The position numbers and the translations under genes are program-made. DNA of 64,000 nucleotides. Source: Pseudoramibacter fermentans (GTDB taxonomy: Bacteria; Bacillota; Clostridia; Eubacteriales; Eubacteriaceae). Below are positions 7,975 to 17,044 of this stretch, one piece after another (the stretch's first letter is position 1; each line of letters begins with the position of its first letter). The notes below the pieces were generated by a model, which did not search any database, was not told where the DNA came from, and saw only the letters and a program-made list of their open reading frames with translations. The stretch is taken from the NCBI GenBank assembly GCA_009493725.1, contig VOGB01000004.1, positions 915,091-979,090 on the forward strand, in the 5' to 3' direction.

Positions 7975-10048
7975 CTTCTTCTCCTTTTTCTGTCATTTTA
8001 CTTTTCCTGCCGCTCGGACGTTTTTCCGGCTCTCCATCGCATTGGAGACAGTAAACGCGTTTGCGTTTCCCAAGTCCCTTTTGGAACATGGTGTTGCCGC
8101 AATGCGGACATTTTTCAGCCACCGGCTTGTCCCATGTCACGAAATCGCACGTTGGATAATTGCTGCAGCCGTAAAACGTCCGGCCCTTTTTCGATTTGCG
8201 CTTGACCAGATCACCGCCGCATTTCGGGCAGATGCCGCCGGTTTTTTCAAAATAGGGCTTCGTGTTTTTACATTCCGGATAATTGGGGCAGGCCAAGAAC
8301 TTGCCGTACCGGCCTTCCTTGATGACCATGTGGGCGCCGCACTTGTCGCAGATCACATCGGTCACTTCTTCTTTGATTTCGATTTTGTCCGCGTGTTCCT
8401 GAGCGTGATCCAGCTCAGCTTTAAAGGGGCCGTAAAATTCCTTCATGACCTTGACCCAGTTTTCCGTGCCGTTGGCTACGTTGTCGAGCTCGGTTTCCAT
8501 CTTCGCTGTAAACTGCTGATCGACAATATCTGGGAAATAGTCTTCCATCATATTGGTGACCGTGATGCCCAGCTCCGTCGGTTTGAAGCGTTTATTTTCC
8601 GTTTCAACGTAGTTGCGGCTTTTGATCGTCGCGATCGTCGGCGCGTAAGTACTCGGCCGGCCAATGCCTCGTTCTTCGAGAAGCTTGATCAGCGACGCTT
8701 CGTTGTAACGAGCCGGCGGATTTGTGAATTTCTGTTCCTTGTGAATCTTTTCCAGATGAATCGGGTCTCCTTTTTCGAGCACGGGCAGCGGATTATCCTT
8801 TCTCGCCATTGACGGCATGGCTCGGGTGAACCCATCGAACTGCATCGTATCGCCCTTGACTCTAAATATCAAATGTTCGCAGGCGATATCCGCACGGGTG
8901 ACATCGTATACGGCCGCCGCCATTTGACTGGCCACCATACGCTGCCAGATGAGCCGGTACAATTTATAATCCTCTGGCTCCAGCTGGGACTGCAGCTGCT
9001 CCGGCGTGTTGAACAGCGACGCCGGCCGAATCGCTTCGTGTGCGTCCTGCACGTTTTTATTCTTTTTCGCGGTGCGGTGCTGCTTACCTAGATATTTTTC
9101 ACCGTAATTTTCAGTGATGTACTGCTTCGCTTCGTCCACGGCCTCCGGTGCCAGACGCGTCGAGTCGGTACGAATGTAGGTCACGTGGCCGCTTTCGTAC
9201 AAGCGCTGCGCGATGCTCATCGTGCGGCGGCTTGTGAAACCCAATGCCTTGTACGCCGTCTGCTGAAGGGTACTGGTTGTGAAGGGCAATGGCGGACGCT
9301 GCTGATTCTTTTTCTTTTGCACTGACGCGACAACCATGTCCGGATGCGCCTTGACAATGGCTTCCAGCCGGTCGGCTTCCTTTGCGTCTGGAATTTTCTT
9401 CGTTTTGCCGTCTTCCGAATAAAAAACCGCTAAAAATTGACGGCTGTCGCCCTGTTTGGACACGTCTAAATCGAGATTCCAGTATTCTTCCGGCACAAAG
9501 GATTCGATTTCCCGTTCTCTGTCGACGATAATCCGAGTGACTACCGACTGCACGCGCCCCGCGCTCAACCCTCTGCGGACCTTTTTCCACAAAAAGGGGC
9601 TGATCGAATACCCGACCAGACGGTCGAGCTCCCGTCTCGCCTGCTGGGCGTTGACGAGATCCATATCCACAGCGCGGACGTGATCGATCGCTTCGTTGAT
9701 CGCCCGTTTGGTGATTTCGTGAAATTCGATTCGGCAGGGACTGTTTGGATCGATGCCAAGGGTGTTGGCCACGTGCCAAGAAATCGCTTCACCTTCACGG
9801 TCCGGGTCAGTGGCCAAAAGCACGCGGTCGCTTTTCTTCGCGTCCTTTTTTAACTGTGCCAAAAGCTTGCCCTTGCCACGGATCGTGATGTAATCCGGTT
9901 GGAAATCGTGGTCAACATCGATGCCCAGACGGCTCTTTGGCAGGTCGATCACGTGTCCCATCGTCGCCTCGACCTGATACCCCTTCGGCAATTGCTTTTT
10001 GATCGTCTTCGCCTTGGCCGGCGATTCTACAATAACCAATGTCCGCAT
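7937..10048 (-). CDS. topA: DNA topoisomerase I
   Basis: 703 residues. The Toprim domain starts MRTLVIVESPAKAKTIKK and has DPDREGEAI. The catalytic tyrosine lies in GHVTYIRTDSTRL. The C-terminus has zinc ribbons with the repeated Cys patterns CDKCGAHMV/CPNYPEC, CPKCGGDL/CSNYPTC and CPHCGNTM/CLQC. It relaxes negative supercoils by single-strand passage. The last dozen codons (about VKSNNNRRHSA) run into hslV, so the tail may be a recent stop-codon extension. The malic enzyme gene ends 8 bases upstream, so they are probably cotranscribed. Confidence 0.97.
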   Translation of the reverse strand: MRTLVIVESPAKAKTIKKQLPKGYQVEATMGHVIDLPKSRLGIDVDHDFQPDYITIRGKGKLLAQLKKDAKKSDRVLLATDPDREGEAISWHVANTLGIDPNSPCRIEFHEITKRAINEAIDHVRAVDMDLVNAQQARRELDRLVGYSISPFLWKKVRRGLSAGRVQSVVTRIIVDREREIESFVPEEYWNLDLDVSKQGDSRQFLAVFYSEDGKTKKIPDAKEADRLEAIVKAHPDMVVASVQKKKNQQRPPLPFTTSTLQQTAYKALGFTSRRTMSIAQRLYESGHVTYIRTDSTRLAPEAVDEAKQYITENYGEKYLGKQHRTAKKNKNVQDAHEAIRPASLFNTPEQLQSQLEPEDYKLYRLIWQRMVASQMAAAVYDVTRADIACEHLIFRVKGDTMQFDGFTRAMPSMARKDNPLPVLEKGDPIHLEKIHKEQKFTNPPARYNEASLIKLLEERGIGRPSTYAPTIATIKSRNYVETENKRFKPTELGITVTNMMEDYFPDIVDQQFTAKMETELDNVANGTENWVKVMKEFYGPFKAELDHAQEHADKIEIKEEVTDVICDKCGAHMVIKEGRYGKFLACPNYPECKNTKPYFEKTGGICPKCGGDLVKRKSKKGRTFYGCSNYPTCDFVTWDKPVAEKCPHCGNTMFQKGLGKRKRVYCLQCDGEPEKRPSGRKSKMTEKGEEDVKSNNNRRHSA

Positions 10049-10056
10049 GACGTACC

Positions 10057-11229
10057 TCAGTCGTTAGCTGGATGTTCCTTCAGCCACGTATCGCCGACGG
10101 CCTTGGCCACAGCCTTGGCCACTTCCGGGTTAAACGGGTTGGGAATCACGTGTTCTTCGTCCCGTTCTTCATCAGTGACAATGCCCGCGATGGCGTAGGC
10201 TGCCGCCTGCTTCATCGATTCGGTAATGCGTTTCGCCCGGACATCGAGCGCCCCTCTGAAAATACCTGGGAATGCCAAAACGTTGTTGATTTGATTGGGA
10301 TAATCGGAACGGCCAGTCCCAACGACGCGGGCGCCCGCCTTTTTCGCAAGATCCGGCATGATTTCCGGCACCGGGTTAGCCATCGCAAAGACCACCGCAT
10401 CGTCATTCATCGACGCGACCATTTCTTCGGTGACGATATTCGGGGCTGACACGCCGATGAACACGTCTGCGCCCTTAATCGCATCTGCCAAACTGCCGTG
10501 CCGGTCGTTCTTGTTCGAGTGTTCTGCCAACCAGCGCATATACGGATTTAGATCCGGATTGTCCCGAGTCAAAATACCGTTGATGTCCGACATGATCAAA
10601 TCACCGACGCCCATGTTGATGAGCATCTTCGCAATCGCTGTGCCTGCAGAACCCGACCCATTGATCACAACCGTGACATCTTCAAGGCGCTTGTCGACAA
10701 CGCGCATCGCGTTAATAATCCCAGAGGCGACGACGATGGCGGTGCCGTGCTGATCGTCGTGGAAAACCGGAATATCCAATGCAGCCTGCAGTTTTTCTTC
10801 GACTTCAAAACATTTCGGCGCGCAGATGTCCTCTAAATTGATACCGCCGAAGGTCGGTGCGATGCGGATACCTGTTTCAACAATTTCGTCGGGGTCCTGC
10901 GTCGACAGACAAATCGGAAACGCGTCGACGCCGCCAAATTCTTTAAACAGCACGGCCTTGCCTTCCATAACCGGCATTGCCGCTTCGCCGCCAATATTGC
11001 CCAAGCCGAGGACAGCTGAGCCATCAGACAAGACAGCGACCAGATTGCTTTTCGCCGTGTAAGTGTAGACGTCATCAGGATTTTGTGCGATTTTGCGGCA
11101 CGGTTCCGCGACGCCCGGTGTGTAGGCGATGCTCAATTCGTCCTGATTGGTCACGGGCAGCTTCGATTCAACCGAAATTTTTCCATGATGATCCTTGTGT
11201 ACTTTTAAAGCTTCTTGCTGATAATCCAC
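10057..11229 (-). CDS. NAD(P)-dependent malic enzyme (oxaloacetate-decarboxylating)
   Basis: 390 residues, the short prokaryotic malic enzyme lacking the phosphotransacetylase-like C-terminal domain. It has SIAYTPGVAEPCR (catalytic Tyr), the substrate/metal region GINLEDICAPKCFEVE, FHDDQHGTAIV and the Rossmann loop INGSGSAGTAIAKML. It oxidatively decarboxylates malate to pyruvate in the cytoplasm. Cofactor preference cannot be read with certainty. It follows the GH25 gene by 24 bases and precedes topA by 8 bases. Confidence 0.93.
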   Translation of the reverse strand: MDYQQEALKVHKDHHGKISVESKLPVTNQDELSIAYTPGVAEPCRKIAQNPDDVYTYTAKSNLVAVLSDGSAVLGLGNIGGEAAMPVMEGKAVLFKEFGGVDAFPICLSTQDPDEIVETGIRIAPTFGGINLEDICAPKCFEVEEKLQAALDIPVFHDDQHGTAIVVASGIINAMRVVDKRLEDVTVVINGSGSAGTAIAKMLINMGVGDLIMSDINGILTRDNPDLNPYMRWLAEHSNKNDRHGSLADAIKGADVFIGVSAPNIVTEEMVASMNDDAVVFAMANPVPEIMPDLAKKAGARVVGTGRSDYPNQINNVLAFPGIFRGALDVRAKRITESMKQAAAYAIAGIVTDEERDEEHVIPNPFNPEVAKAVAKAVGDTWLKEHPAND

Positions 11230-11253
11230 TTTTTTCTCCTTTTTTCTCTACAA

Positions 11254-12024
11254 TTATTGTTTCACAAATTTTTTAAATTGCTTGTAATTGCCGTTGTAAA
11301 TGTCAAGATCGACGAACTGCTGACTGCCGTCGCCGATACCATCAATAAAGCCTCTCTGAGAATGCTGCCAGAACACCCATTGGTGATTGCCTGAAAGCTT
11401 CGGCGAGGTATTGGACAAATCGCAGATCCAAATTGTAATATCTTTGTACCCGCTCTTGATGTATTGGTTGTAGGTGTTGTAATTGGTATAGATGATCGGG
11501 TTTCGGCCCGTCTTTTTCTTGATTTTCTGAATTGCCGGTTTCAAAATGCTGTCGATTTTTTCCTGACTCGGCGGCGTCTTGAGGTAGGACCCGTAAAGTT
11601 CAAAGTCGATCACAGCCGGCAGCGCGTTATCGTCTGACGGGACTGTGTTCAAAAAGTGCGCGGCCTGTTTGGCGCCGCTTTTGTTCAGCGTCAAGAAAAA
11701 GTACGCGCCGCGGTAAAGCCCCGCATCGTCGGCATCGTCCCAATTCGTTTTGAACCGCTTGTCGACTAATGTCGTACCTTCTGTCGCTTTGATATAGGCA
11801 AATTTAAAGCCCTGATCCGCTATTTTGTCCCAGTCGATCTCGCCCTGATAGGCCGAGACGTCGATGCCGCGAACCATTTTTTTGTCATTTTGAATCGTCC
11901 AAACGACGACGGCAATGGTCACCGCAATGGCCGCTGCAACAATCAGAATCAGGATAGCCTTCCAGTGATTTTTAGCTTTCTTTATAAAAGAAGATGGTGT
12001 GCGCGGCTCGGGTATCTGCTCCAT
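11254..12024 (-). CDS. Membrane-anchored GH25 family lysozyme
   Basis: 256 residues. A short cytoplasmic tail is followed by one membrane segment (about 20-42, AILILIVAAAIAVTIAVVVW) and an extracellular GH25 domain starting RGIDVSAYQGEIDWDKI. FAYIKATEG, RGAYFFL and the DxE pair in VIDFELYG mark the catalytic barrel. The family cleaves the beta-1,4 MurNAc-GlcNAc bond of peptidoglycan. The single N-terminal segment without a signal peptidase site suggests it stays tethered and acts in wall remodelling; this role is inferred. AAGGAG precedes the ATG. It is divergent from the S24-like gene. Confidence 0.88.
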   Translation of the reverse strand: MEQIPEPRTPSSFIKKAKNHWKAILILIVAAAIAVTIAVVVWTIQNDKKMVRGIDVSAYQGEIDWDKIADQGFKFAYIKATEGTTLVDKRFKTNWDDADDAGLYRGAYFFLTLNKSGAKQAAHFLNTVPSDDNALPAVIDFELYGSYLKTPPSQEKIDSILKPAIQKIKKKTGRNPIIYTNYNTYNQYIKSGYKDITIWICDLSNTSPKLSGNHQWVFWQHSQRGFIDGIGDGSQQFVDLDIYNGNYKQFKKFVKQ

Positions 12025-12107
12025 TTTAATCTCCTTTTTTCTTAAAATTCCCTGAGTTTATAATCTCAATTTTTTTAGTATAAACGCCATTCCTTAAAAA
12101 ATCTTTA

Positions 12108-12116
12108 TGTTATAAT
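12108..12116 (+). promoter_or_regulatory. Extended -10 promoter of the S24-like gene
   Basis: TG, one base and a perfect TATAAT on the plus strand, 40 bases before the chosen ATG. No good -35 is seen, as is usual for extended -10 promoters. Confidence 0.55.
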
Positions 12117-12156
12117 GTCTTGGATATTATTTTGCAGACTAAAGGAGATGTTCATC

Positions 12157-12540
12157 ATGAAATGGGTTCACAATGTGGCAGCTTTTGCGCCTTCCAACCC
12201 CTACCTCGCTGATTTGGAGGAAACCACCTGGGAAGAAATCCCGAAGATTCACAAAAACGGTCAAGATTACGTCTACGTTTCAGTCAAAGACAACACAATG
12301 TACGACCGCTACATAAAAGGTGATCTCGTGATCATTAAGCTTGACGAAAATCCGGAAACCTCTGTCGTCGGCGACGCGCTGGTGCTCCTGCCAGACGATA
12401 CGGTCTGTCTGAAACAGATTAAATTTGGGGCGAAAAAGGTCAAGCTGATCGACCGCAACGAGCTCGATCCAAAATCCGTCAGCTACCCGAAGGATCAGGT
12501 TAAATGTCTCGGCGTCCCGACCTCCGTGATCCGCGCATAA
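12157..12540 (+). CDS. Standalone S24/LexA-like peptidase-fold protein without HTH domain
   Basis: 127 residues. The ATG at 12157 is chosen because AAAGGAG lies nine bases upstream. An earlier in-frame ATG touches that sequence. The fold is recognisable from YVYVSVKDNTMYDRYIKGDLVIIKL and ALVLLPDDTVCLKQI, which match the serine and lysine regions of LexA/CI peptidase domains. The residue in the serine position appears to be Thr47 (DNTM instead of the usual DSM), while the lysine equivalent is Lys86. Autoproteolysis is therefore doubtful. With no DNA-binding domain it may bind or sense through its fold; function unknown. Confidence 0.75.
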   Translation: MKWVHNVAAFAPSNPYLADLEETTWEEIPKIHKNGQDYVYVSVKDNTMYDRYIKGDLVIIKLDENPETSVVGDALVLLPDDTVCLKQIKFGAKKVKLIDRNELDPKSVSYPKDQVKCLGVPTSVIRA

Positions 12541-12552
12541 AGAAATGCGCAT

Positions 12553-12580
12553 AAAAAAAACAGACTTGAAAGTCTGTTAT
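12553..12580 (-). terminator. Terminator of tRNA-Leu, possibly bidirectional
   Basis: AACAGACT pairs with AGTCTGTT around a TGAA loop, and eight T residues follow on the minus strand. It lies just beyond the 3' end of tRNA-Leu and also right after the convergent S24-like gene. Confidence 0.75.
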
Positions 12581-12590
12581 TTGCAAATGG

Positions 12591-12674
12591 TGCGAGAGAC
12601 GGGAGTCGAACCCGTACGTACGAAGTACACACGCCTCTGAAACGTGCTTGTCTGCCTATTCCAACACTCTCGCA
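12591..12674 (-). tRNA. tRNA-Leu (anticodon CAG)
   Basis: 84 bases with a long variable arm typical of tRNA-Leu. The acceptor TGCGAGA pairs with TCTCGCA. The anticodon loop reads TTCAGAG, giving CAG. The CCA end is not encoded. Confidence 0.93.
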
Positions 12675-12744
12675 TCGACGACTTCATTATAATAATCTTA
12701 ATTCAAAAATTTGTCAAGGCATTTTTTAAAAAACAGGAGATTTT

Positions 12745-13107
12745 ATGACTAAATTTGAAAAAAACATCATTCGCTGGATTGTCATCGTCGTGATGCTGGT
12801 CTTCATTGCGATCGGCATTTACCGCGCCGTCGACAATCAGCGCCTGGTGCTCCGTGTCGAACAGGATAAAAAAGTCATCCGCGTGCTGCCCTTGTCCAAG
12901 GATCACCGCGAGACCATTAAAAGCAAATACGGCACCAACACCATCGTCATCAAAAACGGCAAGGTCGACGTCACAAAGGCTGACTGCAAAAATCAGGTTT
13001 GTGTCAACAGCCGGAAAATTTCGAAAAACGGCGAAACCATCGTCTGTCTGCCCCATAAACTGATTTTGACTGTGGTGCCAAAGAGACAGGTTGCCAATGA
13101 AAAGTAG
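12745..13107 (+). CDS. NusG domain II-containing membrane-anchored protein
   Basis: 120 residues. A membrane segment (about 10-28, IRWIVIVVMLVFIAIGIY) is followed by an extracytoplasmic domain with CKNQVCVNSRKISKNGETIVCLPHKLILTV. The paired cysteines and that phrasing are typical of the NusG domain II family (formerly DUF1312). The family has no established activity. It is regularly found directly before the Gx transporter, as here, where the two genes overlap by 11 bases. CAGGAG precedes the ATG. A shared role with the transporter is inferred from neighbourhood only. Confidence 0.85.
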   Translation: MTKFEKNIIRWIVIVVMLVFIAIGIYRAVDNQRLVLRVEQDKKVIRVLPLSKDHRETIKSKYGTNTIVIKNGKVDVTKADCKNQVCVNSRKISKNGETIVCLPHKLILTVVPKRQVANEK

Positions 13108-13624
13108 GACCCACCAGCTCGTCACCATCGCACTGCTGACTGCGGCCGCCGCAATTCTCGGCTACGTCGAGTCGTTGATTCCTGCCTTCATTCCCATTCC
13201 CGGCATCAAGCTCGGCCTGGCCAATATCGTCACGATGCTGGCCCTCGCGCTTTTCAACCTCCCCGTTGCCTTCGGCATCGTCACTGCCCGGGTGCTCTTA
13301 ACAGGTTTCATGTTCGGCAGTCTCTCGTCAATCCTCTATTCCCTCGCCGGCGGATGGATCAGCTGTCTGGTCATGGGACTGCTCGCTGCGGTCAACAGGA
13401 AGCGAATGGCGCCCTTGTTTTCATTTTACGGCATCTCGGTATTCGGCGCCATTGCCCACAATCTCGGTCAGCTGATTGTGGCCTACATCGTCATCCAAAA
13501 CGTCCATCTGATTTTATACTACCTGCCTTTTCTTGTCCTCGCCGCCATACCAATCGGCCTGCTGACGGGCTTTATTTTCGCCAAACTCCTCCCCCATCTT
13601 CCAATAAAAAAAGAGAAGAGATAA
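13097..13624 (+). CDS. Gx transporter family protein (heptaprenyl diphosphate synthase component I-like)
   Basis: About 175 residues and largely hydrophobic, with roughly five membrane segments. The N-terminal ALLTAAAAILGYVESLIPAFIPIPGIKLGLANIVTMLAL is the family signature. The name heptaprenyl diphosphate synthase component I is historical. The sequence looks like the S component of an ECF-type uptake system, and its substrate is unknown. The ATG at 13097 is preferred over a TTG two codons earlier; it overlaps the upstream gene, suggesting coupling. The stop lies inside the terminator hairpin shared with der. Confidence 0.85.
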   Translation: MKSRTHQLVTIALLTAAAAILGYVESLIPAFIPIPGIKLGLANIVTMLALALFNLPVAFGIVTARVLLTGFMFGSLSSILYSLAGGWISCLVMGLLAAVNRKRMAPLFSFYGISVFGAIAHNLGQLIVAYIVIQNVHLILYYLPFLVLAAIPIGLLTGFIFAKLLPHLPIKKEKR

Positions 13625-13636
13625 AACTCTCTTCTC
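13604..13636 (-). terminator. Intrinsic terminator after der
   Basis: GAGAAGAG pairs with CTCTTCTC and is followed by seven T residues on the minus strand, 18 bases beyond the der stop. It also includes the stop of the convergent transporter gene. Confidence 0.75.
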
Positions 13637-13654
13637 AATGGACGGCGAATGCTG

Positions 13655-14980
13655 TTACTCGTCGTCCTGTTTGCGATCCCGAATAAATACCCTGAAGGGC
13701 GTCCCGTCAAAATCAAAGGTTTCGTTAATTTTATTTTCCAGATAACGCTTGTACGAAAAATGCATCAGCGAGCCGTCGTTGACGAAGATCACAAAGGTTG
13801 GCGGCTTAATTCCAGTTTGAGAGCCGTAGTAAATTTTCAGACGGCGGCCGTTTTGTGAAGGCGGTTCCTTCATCGCCACAAAATCCACGAGGGCTTCGTT
13901 GAATTTCGACGTCGGAATCCGTTTTTCGCTTTGGGCGACCACGTATTCGATCGTTTTGTAGATCTGCTCGACCCGCCGCCCCGTTTTGGCCGAAATAAAC
14001 AGCATCGGCGCGTAAGTCATAAAGCTCAACGTGTTGCGGATATCCTTCGTCATTTTCTGAACGGTTTTTTCGTCTTTTTCGATGGCGTCCCACTTATTCA
14101 CGAGGAAAATCGTCGGGATGAATCGGTTGTGGGCGATGCCGGCGATTTTCGCATCCTGTTCGGTGATGCCGGCACTGGCATCCACCAGCATCAACACTAC
14201 GTCCGCCCGATCGATTGCGGCAATGGCACGGATAATGCTGTAGCGCTCGACGTCGTCGTAAATTTTCTTTTTCTTTCGAAGACCCGCCGTATCGATAAAA
14301 GTGTACGCAACACCGTCATGCTCGACCTTCGTGTCAATGGCGTCGCGGGTCGTCCCAGGAATATCGCTGACGATCATCCGTTCCTCGCCGATCAGCCGGT
14401 TGACCAGAGTTGATTTGCCCGCATTGGGCTTGCCGACCACGGCGACCTTCAAACTGTCGTCCGCATCCTGGTCTTCGTTGTAAATCGATTCGGTCCGGTC
14501 TACAATCACGTCGAGCAAATCGCCAAGGCCGAGCCCCTGCTCCGCTGAAATCGGGATCGGATCGCCGAGCCCGAGGTTGTAAAACTCGTACAGACTGCTT
14601 TCCATCTTCACCGAATCCAGCTTGTTGACCGCGAGGACCACTTTCTTGCTGTTGCGTCTCAACATACCCGCGACGTCTTCATCCGCCGCTGTCATGCCTT
14701 CGCGGCCGTCGACGATCATCAAAATCAGATCGGCCATGTCGATGGCTACCTCGGCCTGAGCGCGCATCTGCCGTTTGATGGTGTTATTGGTTTTTAATTC
14801 GATCCCGCCAGTATCCACAAGGGTAAAATGGCGGTTCTGCCACTCAGCGTCCGCAATGATGCGGTCCCGCGTGACGCCAGGGGTATCCTCGACGATCGCT
14901 ACGCGGTCGCCGACGAGACGGTTAAATAAGGTCGACTTGCCTACATTCGGTTTGCCGACAATCGCTACAATTGGTTTCAT
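13655..14980 (-). CDS. der: Ribosome biogenesis GTPase Der (EngA)
   Basis: 441 residues with two tandem GTPase domains: GKPNVGKST...DTPG and NKLD in the first (1-160), GKPNAGKST...DIPGTTRD and NKWD in the second (about 180-345). A C-terminal KH-like domain follows. It is required for 50S subunit maturation in the cytoplasm. AGAGGT precedes the ATG. The upstream DUF512 gene ends 14 bases earlier, a pairing common in Clostridia. Confidence 0.97.
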   Translation of the reverse strand: MKPIVAIVGKPNVGKSTLFNRLVGDRVAIVEDTPGVTRDRIIADAEWQNRHFTLVDTGGIELKTNNTIKRQMRAQAEVAIDMADLILMIVDGREGMTAADEDVAGMLRRNSKKVVLAVNKLDSVKMESSLYEFYNLGLGDPIPISAEQGLGLGDLLDVIVDRTESIYNEDQDADDSLKVAVVGKPNAGKSTLVNRLIGEERMIVSDIPGTTRDAIDTKVEHDGVAYTFIDTAGLRKKKKIYDDVERYSIIRAIAAIDRADVVLMLVDASAGITEQDAKIAGIAHNRFIPTIFLVNKWDAIEKDEKTVQKMTKDIRNTLSFMTYAPMLFISAKTGRRVEQIYKTIEYVVAQSEKRIPTSKFNEALVDFVAMKEPPSQNGRRLKIYYGSQTGIKPPTFVIFVNDGSLMHFSYKRYLENKINETFDFDGTPFRVFIRDRKQDDE

Positions 14981-14994
14981 AATTGACCTCTATC

Positions 14995-16347
14995 TTATTT
15001 TTCTGGTTCATAGCCCGGCCCGTTGTCTGAGACCTCTGTGGGCAGATTCAGACAGCGCTTGACAAATATTTGGCCGTCTGTCGGCACAATTTCCACCGGG
15101 CTGTGCCATTTTGCTTCCAAATCTTCGGTTGTGACGTCGTCGAGAAACAAATGGGTTTGAAATTTGACCGCGTTCTCCGGCACAAAATACCGATCACACG
15201 CTGCAGAGTCCGGCTTTTGTTCGAGCATATCCTGTCCGGTGATCAGTCCAGAAACTGTGATCGCTTCGCCAAAGAAACGGTTTTCGATATCAAACACCGA
15301 AAACGTCACGTTCGGCCACACTTTTGTAATGGCCGCGCTGATGTCCCGCAGCATCGGCGCCGCCAGATGGGCGGTGACGATGCCGATGTGCACAGTCTCC
15401 GCCGTCGGCTTCTCGGCACACAGCGCATTGATTGTGTCCTCGGCCTCCTGCTTAAAGGCCGCCAGCATGCCGACGCCGTTTTCCAATTGGTTGAAGCTCT
15501 CGTAATACGCTGCCTCCGGAATGGCGTCTCCAGCCTTTAAGAAAAATTCATCCGCTGGGTACACAAAATGCGTCTGGTGCTTCTCGAGCATCTTTCTTTG
15601 AATATCCGAGATAATCGCAATGGTTTCTTTAGCCTTGTCCCGGTCCACTGCGGCAATGTCCTGAAGGCCTTGCCGGTACTTCGTCAAACCGATGGGCACG
15701 ACCGAAACCGTTCCAAGCTGCGGATAGAACGCTGCCAGATCGGTCAGTGTCTTTTTTAGATGTACGCCGTCGTTCCAGCCAGGGCAGAGCACAATCTGAG
15801 CGTTCATCGCGATGTCGTGATCTTTGAAAAATTGAAGCTCCTCGATAATATTGCCGGCAAACCGGTTGTGAAGCATCCTGCAGCGCAGTTCAGGCTCCGT
15901 GGTGTGGACGGAAATATTGATCGGCATGATGTGATAGCGGACGATGCGTTCCTTTTCCTCTGGGCTCAAATTCGTCAGCGTGATGTAATTACCGTAGAGA
16001 AAGGACATCCGTTCATCGTCGTCCTTGACGTAGAGCGTGTCCCGCATGCCAGGCGGCATCTGGTCGATAAAGCAGAAGACGCATTGGTTAGTACACCGCC
16101 TGATCTGCCCGGCGTCCCGCTCGACAATCCCCAAGGACTCTTCTGGGTCTTTTTCGATGTCTAACTCCCAGATTTCTCCGTTTTGTTTTTCGATCGTCAC
16201 GGTCAGCTCAGTATCGGCTTGGAAAAATTCGATGTCGAGCGCATCGATGACTGTGCTGCCGTCGATGGCAACCACAAAATCCCCGGGCTCAACTCCCATT
16301 TCTTCGAGAACAGAACCGGGCTGTATCCCGGGTATTTGATATTTCAT
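14995..16347 (-). CDS. DUF512 family PDZ/radical-SAM-like protein
   Basis: 450 residues. An N-terminal PDZ-like segment (IPGIQPGSVLEEMGVEPGDFVVAIDG) precedes RCTNQCVFCFIDQMPPGMRDTLYVKDDDERMSFLYGNYITLTN. The CxxxCxxC arrangement is that of a radical SAM iron-sulfur cluster. The C-terminal part (ITVSGLITGQDM, FLDDVT) is the DUF512 domain. The reaction is not established. The protein is widely conserved next to der in Clostridia, suggesting a link to ribosome or translation quality, which is inference. AAGGAG precedes the ATG. It is divergent from the DUF4364 gene. Confidence 0.88.
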   Translation of the reverse strand: MKYQIPGIQPGSVLEEMGVEPGDFVVAIDGSTVIDALDIEFFQADTELTVTIEKQNGEIWELDIEKDPEESLGIVERDAGQIRRCTNQCVFCFIDQMPPGMRDTLYVKDDDERMSFLYGNYITLTNLSPEEKERIVRYHIMPINISVHTTEPELRCRMLHNRFAGNIIEELQFFKDHDIAMNAQIVLCPGWNDGVHLKKTLTDLAAFYPQLGTVSVVPIGLTKYRQGLQDIAAVDRDKAKETIAIISDIQRKMLEKHQTHFVYPADEFFLKAGDAIPEAAYYESFNQLENGVGMLAAFKQEAEDTINALCAEKPTAETVHIGIVTAHLAAPMLRDISAAITKVWPNVTFSVFDIENRFFGEAITVSGLITGQDMLEQKPDSAACDRYFVPENAVKFQTHLFLDDVTTEDLEAKWHSPVEIVPTDGQIFVKRCLNLPTEVSDNGPGYEPEK

Positions 16348-16407
16348 GCTTGTTCTCCTTCTGCACAGTTTTCTTATTTAATGTTTTATGTCAGTGCCCG
16401 CTTGATA

Positions 16408-16416
16408 TGGTATAAT
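16408..16416 (+). promoter_or_regulatory. Extended -10 promoter of the DUF4364 gene
   Basis: TGG directly before a perfect TATAAT on the plus strand, 43 bases from the ATG at 16459. The -35 is weak. Confidence 0.5.
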
Positions 16417-16458
16417 AGGGACGCTGGATCAGCAAGTCCATAAAGAGGAGTGCGCCAG

Positions 16459-16980
16459 ATGGCAAATTTCCAACACAAAACAGAAGATAAACTTATTATA
16501 TTATACGTGCTCAATAAAATCAAAACCGGATTAAGCCGCGAGCAGCTCGCCTACATCATTGTCCAAAATCTACAGATGCGCTACATCGACATCCAGGTTG
16601 ACATCGACGAACTCATCGGCGAGGATCTGATTCACGACGAGAGCGCCGACGCCAAGCTTCTGATTACGCCAGATGGGACCGAGATGGTCAAGCAGCTGGG
16701 CGACCGCGTGCCGGAGTTCACCCGGGAAATGCTCTCCGCCTTTATCAAAAACAATAAATCCAAAATTTTCAAGGAAACCCGTACCGACGCCACCTACGAG
16801 GAAGTCAGTCCCGACGACTATCAGGTCACGCTGAGCCTCATCGAAAACAACATCAATTTGATGCGGCTGACCGTTTCCTGCCCAGACAAAGCCCAGGCTC
16901 TCGCGCTGTGTGACCATTGGAAGCGGTACACGCAGGAAATTTACGCGTCGGTGATGCAGAGTTTGATTGAGAGTAAGTGA
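16459..16980 (+). CDS. DUF4364 family protein (winged-helix-like)
   Basis: 173 residues. KLIILYVLNKIKTGLSREQLAYIIVQNLQMRYIDIQVDIDELIGEDLI and LLITPDGTEMVKQLGDRVP match the DUF4364 family of Firmicutes. Its N-terminal half looks like a winged helix and its C-terminal half (YQVTLSLIENNINLMRLTVSC) like a small beta domain. No target is known. The ATG is preferred over a GTG three codons earlier because AGAGGAG lies eight bases before it. It is followed by a bidirectional terminator shared with the convergent carboxypeptidase gene. Confidence 0.82.
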   Translation: MANFQHKTEDKLIILYVLNKIKTGLSREQLAYIIVQNLQMRYIDIQVDIDELIGEDLIHDESADAKLLITPDGTEMVKQLGDRVPEFTREMLSAFIKNNKSKIFKETRTDATYEEVSPDDYQVTLSLIENNINLMRLTVSCPDKAQALALCDHWKRYTQEIYASVMQSLIESK

Positions 16981-17005
16981 ACCTATTTTTTACAATTCAG
17001 CCTAC

Positions 17006-17044
17006 AAATAAAGGTCAGCGCAAAAGCACTGACCTTTATTTTAT
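17006..17044. terminator. Bidirectional terminator between convergent genes
   Basis: A stem of AAATAAAGGTCAG with its complement is flanked by A and T runs on both sides. The stop codon of the minus-strand carboxypeptidase (17036-17038) is inside the stem. Confidence 0.8.
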